From assembly GCF_023856365.1 (NCBI RefSeq), contig NC_064535.1, positions 11,304,363 through 11,368,362 of the forward strand: a DNA stretch of 64,000 nt, read 5' to 3'. The notes beneath the pieces are model-generated. The model was given only the letters and a program-made list of their open reading frames with translations. It was not told where the DNA came from and did no database searches. This DNA is from Brienomyrus brachyistius (Eukaryota > Chordata > Actinopteri > Osteoglossiformes > Mormyridae). The position numbers and the translations under genes are program-made. This document shows, piece after piece, positions 56,201 to 64,000 of the stretch; within the stretch, counting starts at the first letter, position 1; the number at the start of each line of letters is the position of its first letter.

Positions 56201-59200
56201 GGAAGCTCGCTCTCTGTGACGCAACAAAACCATGGAAACTGAACTTTTTTCACGTTCTAGACCTCCCTGGTAATTCTAGGTTTGCATGAAAACCAGTATG
56301 ACAGGAAGGTCAAGCACAGGAGAATGTTTTGTTCATTGATGCACTTCCCTAGACTTAAAAGTTCATTTTAATTAAATATTAAGAATGGTTCGGTATGGGG
56401 GCGGCATGGTGGTGCAGTGGTTAGCACTGTTGCCTCACACATCTGAGACCTGGGTTCGAATCTCAGCCTGGGTCACATGTGTGTGGAGTTTGCATGTTCT
56501 CCCCATGTCGTCGTGGGGTTTCCTCCGGGTACTCCGGTTTCCCCCCACAGTCCAAAAACATGCTAAGGCTAATTGGAGTCGCTAAATTGCCCATAGGTGT
56601 GCATGTGTGAGTGAATGGTGTGTGAGTGTGCCCTGTGATGGGCTGGCCCCCTATCCTGGGTTGTTCCCTGCCTCGTGCCCATTGCTTCCAGGATAGGCTC
56701 CGGACCCCCCGCGACCCAATAGGATAAGCGGTTTGGAAAATGGATGGATGGTTCGATGCAGATGAAGATTTAGGTGGCTGGTGCACTACGTAATTCAAAT
56801 TTGTTTTGCAGCTAACAGAATAAATATGCTTAGGCTAAAATTATTAACAGAGGCGGTAGAGCTTAGAGCAGCTGGTACTGCCATCCTGTTTGCCCACTTA
56901 TTACTAAGCCTCTCTCCTCCACTGTCTTTCTGAACCAAACTGCAGCAGCTCCCTGGAACATTTGCAAAAACAACACAAAGTTCTCTGCATAACTGAATTA
57001 TATGTCGGCCCACCCAGCCTTATTTCCAGCACCCTTATTCAATGTCATCATTGTTGCAAAAGAAAACAAATGCTACTCCTGTTTTGTGTCATCATTAATG
57101 GAAAATGTCATTGGAAAACCCTGCATTCCCTGACAGCCTTTCAAGTAATACACACAAAAATAACCAGAGGTGTCATTTCAGCATTAGTTTACATTCTTTT
57201 CCTGATCTAATAGTGATTAACATTAACATTTGAATCAATACTAATCAGCTGAAAGCGAGGATGTGTCATGAAAATGTAATAATTTTCAGGGGAGTTGTTA
57301 GGCCTGTTTTAGCCCCCCAAAATAAATGTGTATTTATTGGCTTAAGTCATGAATAGTTTGCCATCAGCCCCCCCCCCCCCCTTTAAAGACTCAGCCCCCC
57401 TATCCATTCATCGCTAACTATGCCCGTACTTATTTTAAACTTACCTGTGTAAAACCGCACCAATGGATACAGGCAAGGCTTCTTGAAACGATGTCTAAAG
57501 AATGTTATGGGTATTTAAATAAAGAACTAAATTATGCAAATGAATGTATGAATTTAATCCTCATGACACTTAGGTTTCCGCTATGTAAGCAAAGCCTCCA
57601 AATTGGCCATGTTTTGCATATGTGTCCCTGCAAACCCTGTAATGTACTGGCATCCCACCCAGGCTGTGCCCCTGTTTTGTGTCTAGAAATTGCAAATTAT
57701 TGAAGATTATTATAGTGTTGACATGATATTGGCTCTGGAAATTTCCTGGTGAGCTAGTATAGATATCAGCAGTGTGGAAACAGATACGCTCTTCTGTATT
57801 ATAATCCTGTTTTACAGGGGCGTCATCAGCATTCTCACATTCGCACATACGTATCGTTAAATCTGCCTGCATCCTCCCGCACACATTCATAGAGTACATC
57901 TGTCTCTTTGCCCTGGGGGGGGGGTGGTCTTGCATCCCCTTTGCGGATCCACGAAGAGTGGTACTAAGACGGGAGCGTGAAGATGATTTGAAGGTACCGT
58001 GAAGGATGGTGGCGAGGGGGCTGGCTGCGGGGCAGAATAATCTGTTGTGATGTGGTGTTGCTGACACCTTGTCTTCAGAGGGTGAAGCAGACAGCTCCGG
58101 GCAGGCGTAGTATTAATAAACACAGGTCCCCGTGCAAAGGAAGTCTCTATAAGAACTGCAGCCTTTATGCATCAGCTGGGTGCATAGCAACCACTCTCCT
58201 AAAACAGGCCAATTAATAACAGTCACAGGTGCTATTTATAGAGGAACAACTTCATTCCCTTAATGCATTGGTCAACAAGGCATCTTTTCCTCGACAGTTT
58301 TCTCTTTGATCTTTTTCTCTGTTTCACCAGAGGATTCAAGTCTATTGCACTTTTTTTATGAAAGGTTTTGTGTCATCTGAACTTCAAGGTAGTTTTTCTT
58401 CCCCTAGCCAGTAGAATTGCATTTCTGTTCCCGGCTACTGTCAGCATCATTGCATAAGAAGACCATTTAATCAGAGTTACATTCACAGCTGTGTTGATTG
58501 ATATACTGTTGCTGGAAGTTTATTCACTCTGGCTTTAAGGAGAATAAGACACCACTGCCTGTTCCTCGTTGTGCATTATCATAGTAAAGCTAACTGAGCG
58601 CATGTTGCTGTGCTATTAAACTTGATGATGTTGAAACACGTCAAAAGTTTTTGCTTCTTAAACTAGACACATGGGGGGGGGGGGGGGGGAGGTCAAGTAA
58701 TGGGAATCCGGGCAAGGAATTTATTGGTCAAATTATAATTCCTGTAATCAAATAATTAAAGTTGTTGCAGATGCTTGAGTCAGACTCAGGTCGTTGCAAC
58801 GAAGGGCAAACCAAAGTGGGCAGGTGTGGCGGCAGCTTTCACTCTTGCCCCATAGCTCTGGAACTCGGGTTCCACCAGGTTTCTGTGGGTGGAATGTTTG
58901 TAGGTTCTCCCCCTGTTATCATGAGGCTTTCCTCAGGTACTCTTCTCCCCCCAGCCCAAAAACATACTGAGGTTAATTGAAGTTGCCAAATTCCCTATTC
59001 TGTATACAGTATGAGTGTCGTCAGTGGTGGGTGTGAACAATGGGCAGTAAATTCGATACTTTCTGGTAAGAGGGGGTGATGGTGTGTGGGTGAGACTGAG
59101 GTGTCAAGGGATATGACAACTTTCTTGATCCCAGCCTGGCAATTGGGGCACTAAGACATTAGTGGATTAATTACTGTTGCTTGGCATAATGTGTCATTTG

Positions 59201-62200
59201 CGGAGATGTAGGCTTGGGATGACGTTACACCTGTTAAACAGAAACAATCTCTTTAGTCAGTTTTGAGATCCAGTAAAGCAATACATGCATGCAGCACAGC
59301 AGCCAAGCATGCAGAAAGTGTGTCAACACGCGTCTTTGTAGAAATAGGCGTCTCTGTGCAAGACTCAGGCTAAAAGCACGTTAGCAAATCACTACCACAT
59401 TTCGATCATCCATCCAACCATCCATCCATTTTCTATAACTGCTTCCACAATACCTGTGATGTGGTTAATGGTTAGCCTGAAATCTGTCTAGGGAAGTACC
59501 AGGTTCAAGGCAGGACAGGGATACATCTGCACAAATTCCAGCATAGTTGCTCAAAGTGCTTAAAAATATTTAGCATCAAGAACAGAATCGTAGATGGACG
59601 TACTGTAACGGCATTTAAAGACATTCAGCTCAATACAAACCTCAATGGAAGATAAAAGACATACATTTAACTCTAGAAGAGAGAAATGTAAGTCACTGGA
59701 AGTCTATGGCAAACTGGAAGTTAAAGTGAAGCATTTATTACATAGTATTCCTTTTCATTTACTCTACAATGCTGAATAAACCTAAAATTCTTTGCTGTCC
59801 TTCATAGGGTCCTGAATGCAGTATATAGCAACATTTTGTTATTTTTATGCTACTATTACTACTTCCAAGGAACTCAACAGAGTGACAGCATCCCATCACA
59901 AGTTTGATTATTGAACAGAGCTTAGGTCGGCAGGCAGGGGATGTGGGTGGGGATGGAATGAGGACAGGAGAGGTCAGCCCTGTGAAGACGTGCTGGATGC
60001 CGAGCAGGAACGCAGGGAAATCCAAGCGGTCAGGAGCAGGCAGGATGAGCAAGGCAGGCAGGGCAAGTGAGGTAGGCAGGACAGGAAGGATAGACTGGGC
60101 AGGGAAAGCAGATGAGGCCGGCAGGGGAAGCAGGACGGTCAGAGTTGGCAGGAGAGACAGGGTAGGTAAAGCAGGTGAGGAAGAAGCAGAATGCAGGAGA
60201 CAGAAGACTAAGAGATTTACGCACTTGGTACAGCCAGTTTATGTGAAGCTGCACAGGTGGAAGTGCGATAATGTTAATTGGTTTGCCCCGCCCTGCGGGG
60301 CGTGTCAGTACAACTGGGGTCAGAAACAACTTAGTGTGGAAAACGCTCATTATGCACGTGATTCCCGTCTCTTGCAGGATCATGGAGAACTCATTACTCA
60401 GCGCAGAAGTAAAAGAGGGAGAGATCCTTCCACCCACCATTCAGAAGCTGATGAGAGGATACAACAAATACCTTCGTCCTTTCTTTGATAGTAAGGAGAT
60501 GCATGTCATTAGAAAATCGGTCAACTCTGCTATATCTCTTGTCTGCATTTCCAGAAATTCAGTGAATAAATAATTTACTTTTTTATTTACAAAGTGTATA
60601 AAAACTACACTTAAATATTTTTGTTAGATTACATACATTGCCAAATAACTTTGTAATAATAATAATAATAAAATGAGCTTAATACTTCTTTAATATGAAA
60701 TATAATTTGTTTTATTGCGCATAGAACCTTATCCTCGTGAAGCCTTTGAAGTCAATTTCATCATAAATCCTAGAAAATTATTGTACTGTTCCTCTTGTTT
60801 TCGCATGTCTGTCTAAAGCTGATTATGCCTTGTAAGACATCATTCACTGTTTGCTGTTCCATTATAAAGTCACTAAAGAGGTATAAAATGAAACTGGAAA
60901 TGTATGAAGGGGTGTTTTTCACGTGATGTGGAAACATTCCACACATCTCTTACTTGTCATTTGTACAGTGACTTAGAAAAGACTATTGCAAGAAGGTAAA
61001 TGAACTATTTAAAGATGTTGTTTTGGCCACTTCTACCTTCCTTTCATGCTTGGATATTTTAATTAACTTTATCTTTGAAATCGTTTTTTTTTCTTCAGAA
61101 AATAACTGTGTTAATTCCCTTTGGCAATAGTATCTCTAAACTCCGGTTTCCCCCCACAGTCCAAAAACATGCTGAGGCTAATTGGAGTTGCTAAATTGCC
61201 CGTAGGTGTGCATGTGTGAGTGAATGGTGTGTGAGTGTGCCCTGCGATGGGCTGGCCCCCCATCCTGGGTTGTTCCCTGCCTCGTGCCCATTGCTTCCGG
61301 GATAGGCTCCGGACCCCCCGCGACCCAGTGGGATAAGCAGTTTGGAAAATGGATGGATGGATTAGTATCTCTAATTTGTTAAAAAAAAGAAAAAAAAAAA
61401 GAAAACAGATTTCTGGCAGACATCCTATCCTGCTTAATGCCTGCTGTATCATTTCCCTTCATCTTTGTTAAAATGCAACAATGTCACTTCCTGTTTTGTC
61501 CTCAGATGGGCCTGTGACAGTGGGCATGAGTTTGGATATTGCAAGTATTGATACTATATCAGAAATAAACATGGTGAGATACCTCACACTTCACCCATGT
61601 TGTCATCATAGAATCCATAAATGCTAATAAGTACAAATTTCTAGCATTCTGTAACTAATTCTGACTAAGGTGTCCTTTGAATATTAGCATAACTGGTACC
61701 TTCTAGTAAATCTTGTTAAAGTAGAACATCTGTTTGTTTTCTGGAATACACTGTTATATATAATTTACACTACTTGAACTATACTATAACCCATGAATAT
61801 ATTGTTATATAACATACTCCCCCTGTGTTTCTATAGGATTATACTGCCACTATATTCCTGAGACAGCGGTGGACAGATGAACGCTTGTGTTTTGACGGGA
61901 ACAAGAGCCTAAGCTTAGATGGACGATTGGTAGAGCTTCTGTGGGTGCCGGACACTTTCATCGTCGACTCAAAGAAATCCTTCCTCCATGACATCACAGT
62001 GGAGAACAGACTCATCAGGATATTTCCCAATGGGACGGTTCTTTATGCACTAAGGTATGCCAGTTCTTATTGACAGATTGTTGTATGATATCACACAAAG
62101 CACAGTTACTACTTGGCATGATGTACAAAATTCCCGACTTTTGATTAATGTAGTGGTTTTTTCATTTTAATTACAAAATAAATATTTATGATAGAACTAA

Positions 62201-63963
62201 CAAAAACTTTACCATCAGTAAATCTGGTAATTGAAAACATTCAACTGAATATTTTACACACTGAGTGAATGTTAGAACAAATCTCTTTCTGAATTAACCC
62301 TAACATTAAATAGTGTAAGTAAACTTACTCCTGATGCTTTATGTTGACAGTTCGGCAATTGGAGGTAAAAATCTTTAGCACTAAAACCAAATCATACTGA
62401 ACAGCAATAAATACATGTGATATCAACATTAGCAGACATTAATGGGAAAAACAGAATACAAAGAGTCAGGATATGTACAGTATATGCATGCATGCAAGAT
62501 ATCAAATAAGCAAGGCTGGGTGAACATCTATATCAAAACGAGCTACATTTAGTGTTAAGCAATATGAAAATAGATATATTGCTGTAATTTTTTTGCATCG
62601 AAAATTGAATGTATAGATATGGTGAAGAATAGCATTTGTTGATCCTTAGATGAAATCTGTTCCTCGCCAATGAATTTGCCATATCTGCTTTTTATGTTAG
62701 GATTACCACAACTGTGGCCTGCAATATGGATCTAACCAAATATCCCATGGACAAGCAGACCTGCACGCTGCAGCTGGAAAGCTGTAAGGACAGGTTACAT
62801 CATGTGCAAAGCTGGGGCATATTCTGGTTTCCATGATTTAAAGTGACAGATATGGTTTTTGGAACTTGTGCTTCATGGAAAATATGGAATGACTTTGAGA
62901 TTACACAGCATTGCTGGACTCCCAACGATGTGTCTTCACATTGTCCACTTCGTAGCAAACTCTAGAATTATTTTCTGCTGCACGCTTTACTTGTTATTAC
63001 AGTGGTGCCTTTATGTGTTACAGCATCGTTTAAAGGTATTTATCCAGCTCTATGAAGTTCTTTGGTCTTTCATCAAGTTTTTTTTAACTCTACACTACGT
63101 ATAAGCCTAACCACAAATCAGTTACAGTAATACTAACAAATTTGGATTATTGGAATGGTATAGGACAGAGTGACGTACATTTGTAGTCAAAGCATAAATC
63201 AAAATCCCTTCATAATGTAATCCAATCCTTTTCAAAAAATGAAAGTGTTTATGAGAGATTTAGATGGGTTCACCTAATGATGAAAGTCATTGTTGGAGAA
63301 AAAGCATTGTCAATTGCTCTGATCCACCATGACGTAAAAGAAAATATAGTAAATCTGTAGCACCCTCTAGAGGACAGAAGTCACATATGTCACATTTTTC
63401 ACTGTAGATGCTCTTTATGCAGAACATCCTTCCATATTCTATATCCGTACAGTTACAGTGGCTTATTACATGCTGTTTATGAAAATTAGATACAAGTCTT
63501 TTATTATTAAGATATCCTTCATTTTCTGGCCCTTGTTACTACTTGATAGCTGGATAACTTTTCTAAAAATTATTTTTTCTGCTGTCGGGTTGCTATACCA
63601 TAACATTCTACGGTATTTTAATATTCAAAAATACTGCGTAGATCTTTACATAGTCAAAACCATGAATATGCTGTGCAATCAAGTGGTTTTATGAAATGTG
63701 TGTTTAGAAATATGGATACAATTATTACAATTATTAATGTGTATTTAATGTTATATATGATATATATATATATATACATATATAATGTGATATATATGTG
63801 GTTGTTTGTTTGTTTGTTTTTACAGGGGGCTATAATATCAATGATGTGATGTTCTATTGGACCAGAGGAAATGATTCTGTTAGCGGGATAGACTCTCTTC
63901 GCCTGGCCCAGTATACCGTGGAAGATCACTACACCTCTGTGTCAGAGGCTATTTATGAAACAG
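26823..63963 (+). CDS. gabrp: GABA-A receptor subunit, pi-like (gabrp), exons 1-7, partial
   Basis: A Cys-loop ligand-gated chloride channel subunit of the GABA-A family. Seven exons give about 256 residues: a hydrophobic signal peptide (1-24), a short unmatched linker (28-49), and the extracellular domain from YNKYLRPFF onward. The Cys-loop is complete, with C189 and C203 separated by 13 residues around MDLTKYPMD. The LWVPDTFIV motif and possible N-glycosylation sites (NKS, NGT, NDS) are present. Exon lengths of 68, 218, 83 and 138 nt are those typical of GABA-A subunit genes. Sequence such as [16 protein letters not shown] and GNDSV...LRLAQYT resembles human pi best. The teleost zeta subunit is the main alternative. 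Transmembrane exons lie beyond the right edge. Intron 2 is 31.2 kb and transposon-rich. Confidence 0.85.
27060..29060. other. gabrp intron 1, mostly unassigned
   Basis: Contains a decayed minus-strand SINE-like tail around 27,355-27,520 (GGGCACACACTCACACACAC, CAGGGTGCCAGTCTATCACA). No coding exon, RNA gene or other repeat that I recognise in the rest. Confidence 0.5.
29071..29134 (+). CDS. gabrp: gabrp exon 2: short unmatched extracellular linker
   Basis: Acceptor CATCTCAG and donor AAAG|GTGACC bound 64 nt encoding [20 protein letters not shown]. Exon 1 ends in phase 1 and exon 3 needs phase 2; this exon supplies exactly that conversion. Direct splicing of exons 1 and 3 would break the frame. 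I know no GABA-A subunit with this peptide. It carries an extra cysteine. Confidence 0.58.
29434..29598 (+). mobile_element. decayed V-SINE-like element preceding the 71-bp array
   Basis: GGGGCTCAGTGGGTTGCAC (A box), GATTTGAAGCCCC (B-box remnant), and TCCATGGGTTTCCATC (core remnant of TGGGGTTTCCTCC) lead directly into the minisatellite. Confidence 0.55.
29599..30495. repeat. 71-bp minisatellite, 12 full copies plus a partial one
   Basis: The unit starts GCTACCCATTGTGGGTATGG and repeats every 71 nt from 29,599 to 30,451, followed by 45 nt of a thirteenth. Central copies are nearly identical; variants are GTAGG/GTGGG and CCAG/CCGG. Each unit holds the hairpin TACCCA-TTG-TGGGTA. Confidence 0.97.
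30500..31990. other. gabrp intron 2 segment with no recognised feature
   Basis: AT-rich. A 12-nt A run lies near 31,198. Short open frames here have no recognisable homology. Confidence 0.5.
32023..32330 (+). pseudogene. decayed sushi-like (Ty3/gypsy) gag fragment
   Basis: ATG at 32,026 opens [17 protein letters not shown], close to the MDPAD start of fish sushi-type gag proteins. The frame is then broken by a stop and indels. No protease, reverse transcriptase or integrase is seen nearby. Confidence 0.45.
32567..32745. mobile_element. MITE fragment, GTAACACTT family
   Basis: GGGTAACACTTCACTTAAAA at the left and ATAATGCATTATAGAT-type repeats inside, as at 11,766. The right terminus is unclear. 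Confidence 0.55.
32808..32826. repeat. poly-G run
   Basis: About 15 consecutive G (32,812-32,826) preceded by GTGTGTGTG. Similar runs are at 16,493, 43,807 and 58,674. Confidence 0.95.
32830..36950. other. gabrp intron 2 segment, largely unassigned
   Basis: AT-rich. Around 34,610-34,770 is a decayed dispersed-repeat copy (CAGACGCTTTTATCAAAGGC), and 35,112-35,140 a CATT microsatellite. No exon seen. Confidence 0.5.
36953..37175. mobile_element. MITE fragment, GTAACACTT family
   Basis: CAACACTTCACTTTAACC followed by ATAATGCATTATATTGGTC-type repeats. More decayed than the copy at 11,766. Confidence 0.5.
37477..37636. mobile_element. 160-bp palindromic MITE (CAGTGTTTCCCAA ends)
   Basis: CAGTGTTTCCCAATCTGGTC at the left is the reverse complement, with two mismatches, of GACCAGGTTGGGAAACACTG at the right. 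Inner arms also pair (GGGACCCACA with TGTGGGTCCC). hAT-like MITEs of fish have such ends. Confidence 0.8.
37745..37840 (-). mobile_element. SINE 3'-tail fragment
   Basis: CATCCATCCATCTACCAGTC followed by a decayed tail of the V-SINE type, read on the minus strand. Confidence 0.4.
38000..41700. other. gabrp intron 2 segment, largely unassigned
   Basis: A decayed minus-strand SINE-like stretch lies at about 39,015-39,185 (CAGCCAATTACAGGACGCAC). The rest is AT-rich with no exon recognised. Confidence 0.45.
41740..41925. mobile_element. MITE-like repeat with GGGCTGGGCAATATGGC end
   Basis: The right edge on the minus strand is GGGCTGGGCAATATGGCTGT, a terminus shared by a dispersed teleost repeat, followed by ATATCGATATTAT-type sequence. 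The other end is not defined. Confidence 0.4.
42125..42810. mobile_element. palindromic MITE containing a 44-bp minisatellite
   Basis: Left CTTTACATTACCTGCACCTTC pairs with right GAAGGTGCACTTAATGTAAAG as inverted termini. Inner arms CATCCTAACATC and GATGTTAGGATG also pair. The right arm is expanded into a tandem array. Confidence 0.7.
42425..42790. repeat. 44-bp minisatellite, about eight copies
   Basis: AAGGTGCACT recurs at 42,461, 42,505, 42,557, 42,601 (as AAGATGCACT), 42,645, 42,689, 42,733 and 42,777: a 44-nt period with one 52-nt unit. The unit contains ATGAATGCATGATGAATGCA. Confidence 0.93.
43000..45640. other. gabrp intron 2 segment with simple repeats only
   Basis: Contains poly-G (43,807-43,822), a T run of about 29 (44,197-44,225), AAAT repeats (about 44,670-44,700) and ATT repeats (44,812-44,837). 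No exon recognised. Confidence 0.55.
45653..46005 (-). mobile_element. full-length V-SINE-like element with 12-bp target duplication
   Basis: Minus-strand element: head GGCGGCATGGTGGTGCAGTG, B box GGTTCGAGTCTCC, conserved core TCCGGTTTCCCCCCACAGTC, and a TGGATGGAT tail. GGATAATGATAT flanks it on both sides (45,641 and 46,006). tRNA-derived SINE of the V-SINE/DANA/HAmo type. Confidence 0.93.
46534..46790 (-). mobile_element. possible solo LTR remnant
   Basis: TGTGTCGGGCGAGCGGGCAG at the left and GTCTTGACA at the right give TG...CA ends. Inside, GGGATTTATTTGGGGCAAAC and GTCAATGACAGACC parallel the layout of the LTR at 50,302. No clear target duplication. Confidence 0.35.
47435..47600. repeat. 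dispersed GGTACA palindromic repeat
   Basis: Repeated GGTACAGTTTTGTTCCCCAA, ACCTTAAAAGGTAAAC and TTGTACCCTCAAAGG motifs of a common teleost short repeat; inverted arms suggest a MITE. Confidence 0.45.
47907..48258 (-). mobile_element. full-length V-SINE-like element with 12-bp target duplication
   Basis: Same family and strand as the copy at 45,653, flanked by AAGATATAATCC at 47,895 and 48,259. The tRNA-like head has a small deletion (ACCGCCCCATGCCGCC). Confidence 0.92.
48490..49575 (+). pseudogene. dead Tc1-like transposase
   Basis: Nucleotide sequence follows a fish Tc1-like transposase from CACCTGTACACCTGCTTGAT to the 3' AATGAAGTGCTCAGTG. Catalytic surroundings are visible: TGGTCTGATGAATCC (WSDES) at about 48,979, GACAATGCACCATGTCAC (DNAPCH) at about 49,244 and CCAATAGAGCACCTTTGGG (PIEHLW) at about 49,349. 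Frameshifts, internal deletions and stops (for example TGA right after WSDES) make it inactive. Confidence 0.85.
50297..50301. repeat. target site duplication (GTATT), left
   Basis: GTATT immediately precedes the left LTR and is repeated at 53,074-53,078 after the right LTR. Confidence 0.85.
50302..50587 (-). repeat. 3' LTR of the retroelement
   Basis: 286 bp, differing from the other LTR at two positions (about 50,387 and 50,525). The reverse strand reads TGTCATGCCCGG...CCCGTGACA. Confidence 0.9.
51540..51990. repeat. GC-rich tandem repeats (about 39-bp and 15-18-bp units)
   Basis: Repeated GGGGGCGCCTGCCCGGGAGC and CTGCAGCAGGCGGCTGCAGA blocks, with a shorter GGAACAGGAGCGCGGTC array at 51,620-51,690. 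Minus-strand coding of [17 protein letters not shown] units. Confidence 0.9.
51820..52785 (-). CDS. retroelement protein: basic N-terminus, acidic middle, Pro/Ala repeat C-terminus
   Basis: Frame of 321 residues opening [20 protein letters not shown] just after the 5' LTR. In order: a very basic patch (5-14), SEDEEEEPF (about 57-65), a region with two amphipathic stretches ([16 protein letters not shown] and [13 protein letters not shown]), then five near-exact copies of [11 protein letters not shown] (11 residues, 33 nt), and Cys/Ser/Ala repeats of about 13 residues. It sits where gag would be, but I see no zinc knuckle and cannot match it. The repeat arrays change in multiples of three and so keep the frame. 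Plus-strand open frames across the same DNA reflect GC richness and lack of stops. Confidence 0.6.
   Translation of the reverse strand: MTDLKKKSKRRRRRIPEEPIRLGACSLSRIWIAPEEEVPVRSPARGPLQRGTCPVSMFWPSSEDEEEEPFLFPYLEREPVFSPSVLADIAPPPAATRRQKSKEESINYPDPLLFPPAAATPEAPSAPQPGKTADCISQFFALQGLFWRIWEGLGTPVSPEAEDIITRLQKDFAAFTPASDRGDLEKMAEGVRQLLQLQRAADPAPVQPPLPADPAPVQPPLPADPAPVQPPLPADPAPVQPPLPADPAPVQPPLPPSPLPAACAAAFAACCSSRAGAPSAAPCSSRAGAPSAAPCSSRAGAPSAAPCSSRAGAPSAAASCS
52020..52185. repeat. 33-bp tandem repeat within the retroelement frame
   Basis: Five copies of a unit starting GGCAATGGCGGCTGCACGGG, nearly identical. They encode [11 protein letters not shown] on the minus strand. Confidence 0.93.
52777..52786 (-). 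other. putative self-priming primer-binding site
   Basis: AATGACGGAC lies one base after the 5' LTR on the minus strand and is perfectly complementary to GTCCGTCATT within the LTR. It overlaps the start codon of the element's reading frame. No match to a tRNA 3' end was noted. Confidence 0.65.
52788..53073 (-). repeat. 5' LTR of the retroelement
   Basis: 286 bp. On the minus strand, GTCCGTCATT (52,924-52,933) is the predicted start of R; about 45-50 nt later ATTAAA (52,876-52,881) can serve as poly(A) signal. This implies U3 of about 140 nt. Confidence 0.88.
53080..56385. other. gabrp intron 2 segment, no recognised gene
   Basis: AT-rich. A membrane-like open frame near 54,790-54,995 (minus) lacks an ATG and has no recognised family. 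No repeats identified with confidence. Confidence 0.45.
56397..56748 (+). mobile_element. full-length V-SINE-like element
   Basis: Plus-strand copy: GGCGGCATGGTGGTGCAGTG head, GGTTCGAATCTC B box, core, and TGGATGGATGG tail. ATGGTTCG occurs at both edges (56,385 and about 56,747), consistent with a short target duplication. Confidence 0.9.
56750..58800. other. gabrp intron 2 segment, no recognised gene
   Basis: Contains a C run (57,369-57,381) and a poly-G run (58,674-58,689). Low-complexity open frames only. Confidence 0.5.
58810..59175 (+). mobile_element. decayed V-SINE-like element
   Basis: GTTCTCCCCCTGTTATCATG, GGCTTTCCTCAGGTACTC and CAAAAACATACTGAGGTTAA are diverged versions of the family core. 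Head (GGAACTCGGGTTCCACC) and tail are weak. Confidence 0.6.
59405..59440. repeat. CATC microsatellite / SINE tail remnant
   Basis: CATCCATCCAACCATCCATC followed by CATTTTCTATAACTGCTTCC, a SINE-tail remnant on the minus strand. Confidence 0.6.
59925..60215. repeat. degenerate GGCAGG-rich minisatellite
   Basis: Repeats of GGCAGG(A/G) with AAGCAGA/GTGAGG spacers (about 15-20 nt), ending about 160 bp upstream of gabrp exon 3. Both strands are open through it by composition, not coding. Confidence 0.85.
60378..60490 (+). CDS. gabrp: gabrp exon 3: mature N-terminus
   Basis: Encodes [17 protein letters not shown], then [13 protein letters not shown], the conserved entry into the ligand-binding domain. 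Acceptor CTTGCAG; donor GATA|GTAAGG, phase 1. It has an internal ATG near its start that could serve as an alternative start. Confidence 0.88.
61140..61362 (+). mobile_element. 5'-truncated V-SINE-like element with 12-bp target duplication
   Basis: Starts inside the core (CTCCGGTTTCCCCCCACAGT) and runs to the TGGATGGATGGA tail. TAGTATCTCTAA flanks both ends (61,128 and 61,363). The 5' truncation shows target-primed reverse transcription that stopped early. It lies in gabrp intron 3. Confidence 0.92.
61506..61573 (+). CDS. gabrp: gabrp exon 4
   Basis: 68-nt exon encoding [20 protein letters not shown] and INM. Both length and sequence fit the conserved GABA-A exon that precedes [12 protein letters not shown]. 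Acceptor CCTCAG; donor ATG|GTGAGA, phase 0. Confidence 0.95.
61837..62054 (+). CDS. gabrp: gabrp exon 5: main ligand-binding-domain exon
   Basis: 218-nt exon encoding [32 protein letters not shown], and [16 protein letters not shown]. It corresponds to the usual large extracellular exon of GABA-A genes (about 220 nt). Acceptor CTATAG; donor TAAG|GTATGC, phase 2. Confidence 0.97.
62055..62700. other. gabrp intron 5
   Basis: AT-rich, no repeats or coding content recognised. Confidence 0.6.
62701..62783 (+). CDS. gabrp: gabrp exon 6: Cys-loop
   Basis: 83-nt exon, the length conserved across GABA-A subunit genes. It encodes [20 protein letters not shown] followed by CTLQLES. The two Cys-loop cysteines and the central YPMD are intact. 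Acceptor ATGTTAG; donor AGCT|GTAAGG, phase 1. Confidence 0.97.
62784..63825. other. gabrp intron 6
   Basis: AT-rich with a TA repeat at 63,758-63,795 and a TTTG repeat just before the exon 7 acceptor (63,803-63,820). Confidence 0.6.
63826..63963 (+). CDS. gabrp: gabrp exon 7
   Basis: 138-nt exon, again the family-typical length. It encodes [20 protein letters not shown] then [15 protein letters not shown] and ends in YETG. Acceptor TTTACAG; donor ACAG|GTACTG, phase 1. The next exon, leading into the first transmembrane segment, is outside the window. Confidence 0.95.
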
Positions 63964-64000
63964 GTACTGCTCCGGTCCAACGCTTAGCGTTTCAGTCTTG

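Noticed and set aside
59904..60488. 194-residue Gly/Arg-rich plus-strand frame ending in gabrp exon 3
   Set aside because: It reads exon 3 in the wrong frame and consists mainly of the GGCAGG minisatellite.

Overview
The window is vertebrate nuclear DNA, almost certainly from a teleost fish. The two genes are split into short GT-AG exons, and the spaces between them are full of typical teleost repeats: tRNA-derived V-SINE-like elements ending in TCCA/TGGA repeats, Tc1-like and hAT-like DNA transposons, MITEs, Ty3/gypsy (Tf1/sushi-type) retroelement remnants, and many micro- and minisatellites. Nothing in it looks bacterial, viral or organellar. I cannot name the species.

Layout. (1) 50-26,640, minus strand: the 5' half of cfap46 (CFAP46/TTC40), a protein of the C1d projection of the motile-cilium central pair. 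I resolved 28 coding exons and one non-coding first exon. Every exon-exon phase agrees, giving about 1,277 residues; the gene runs off the left edge. (2) About 26,600-26,820: a CpG-containing divergent promoter with two RFX-like half-sites and an ETS/GABP-like site. The two start codons lie about 480 bp apart. (3) 26,823-63,963, plus strand: the 5' part of a GABA-A receptor subunit, best matching pi (gabrp). Seven exons cover the signal peptide, most of the extracellular domain and the Cys-loop; the gene continues past the right edge. Exon 2 encodes a short segment I cannot match to known GABA-A subunits, but the reading frame requires it. Exons 2 and 3 are separated by a 31.2-kb intron.

The 31-kb gabrp intron holds most of the unusual material. 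The main item is a complete LTR element at 50,302-53,073 on the minus strand, with 286-bp LTRs differing at two positions and a 5-bp target duplication. It has no pol, encodes a proline/alanine-rich repeat protein, and carries a perfect 10-bp match between the LTR interior and the site next to the 5' LTR. That match is the signature expected for Tf1/sushi-type self-priming. The intron also holds a 13-copy 71-bp minisatellite grown from a SINE-like tail, a 44-bp minisatellite inside a palindromic MITE, full-length SINEs with perfect target duplications, a dead Tc1-like transposase, and a degraded sushi-like gag fragment. The cfap46 introns carry a 5' hAT fragment, an ATACC pentanucleotide block, several MITEs, and a TG repeat directly upstream of exon 3.

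The two genes are not known to share a pathway. Their link here is the shared promoter region. All calls come from reading the sequence; no database search was run.
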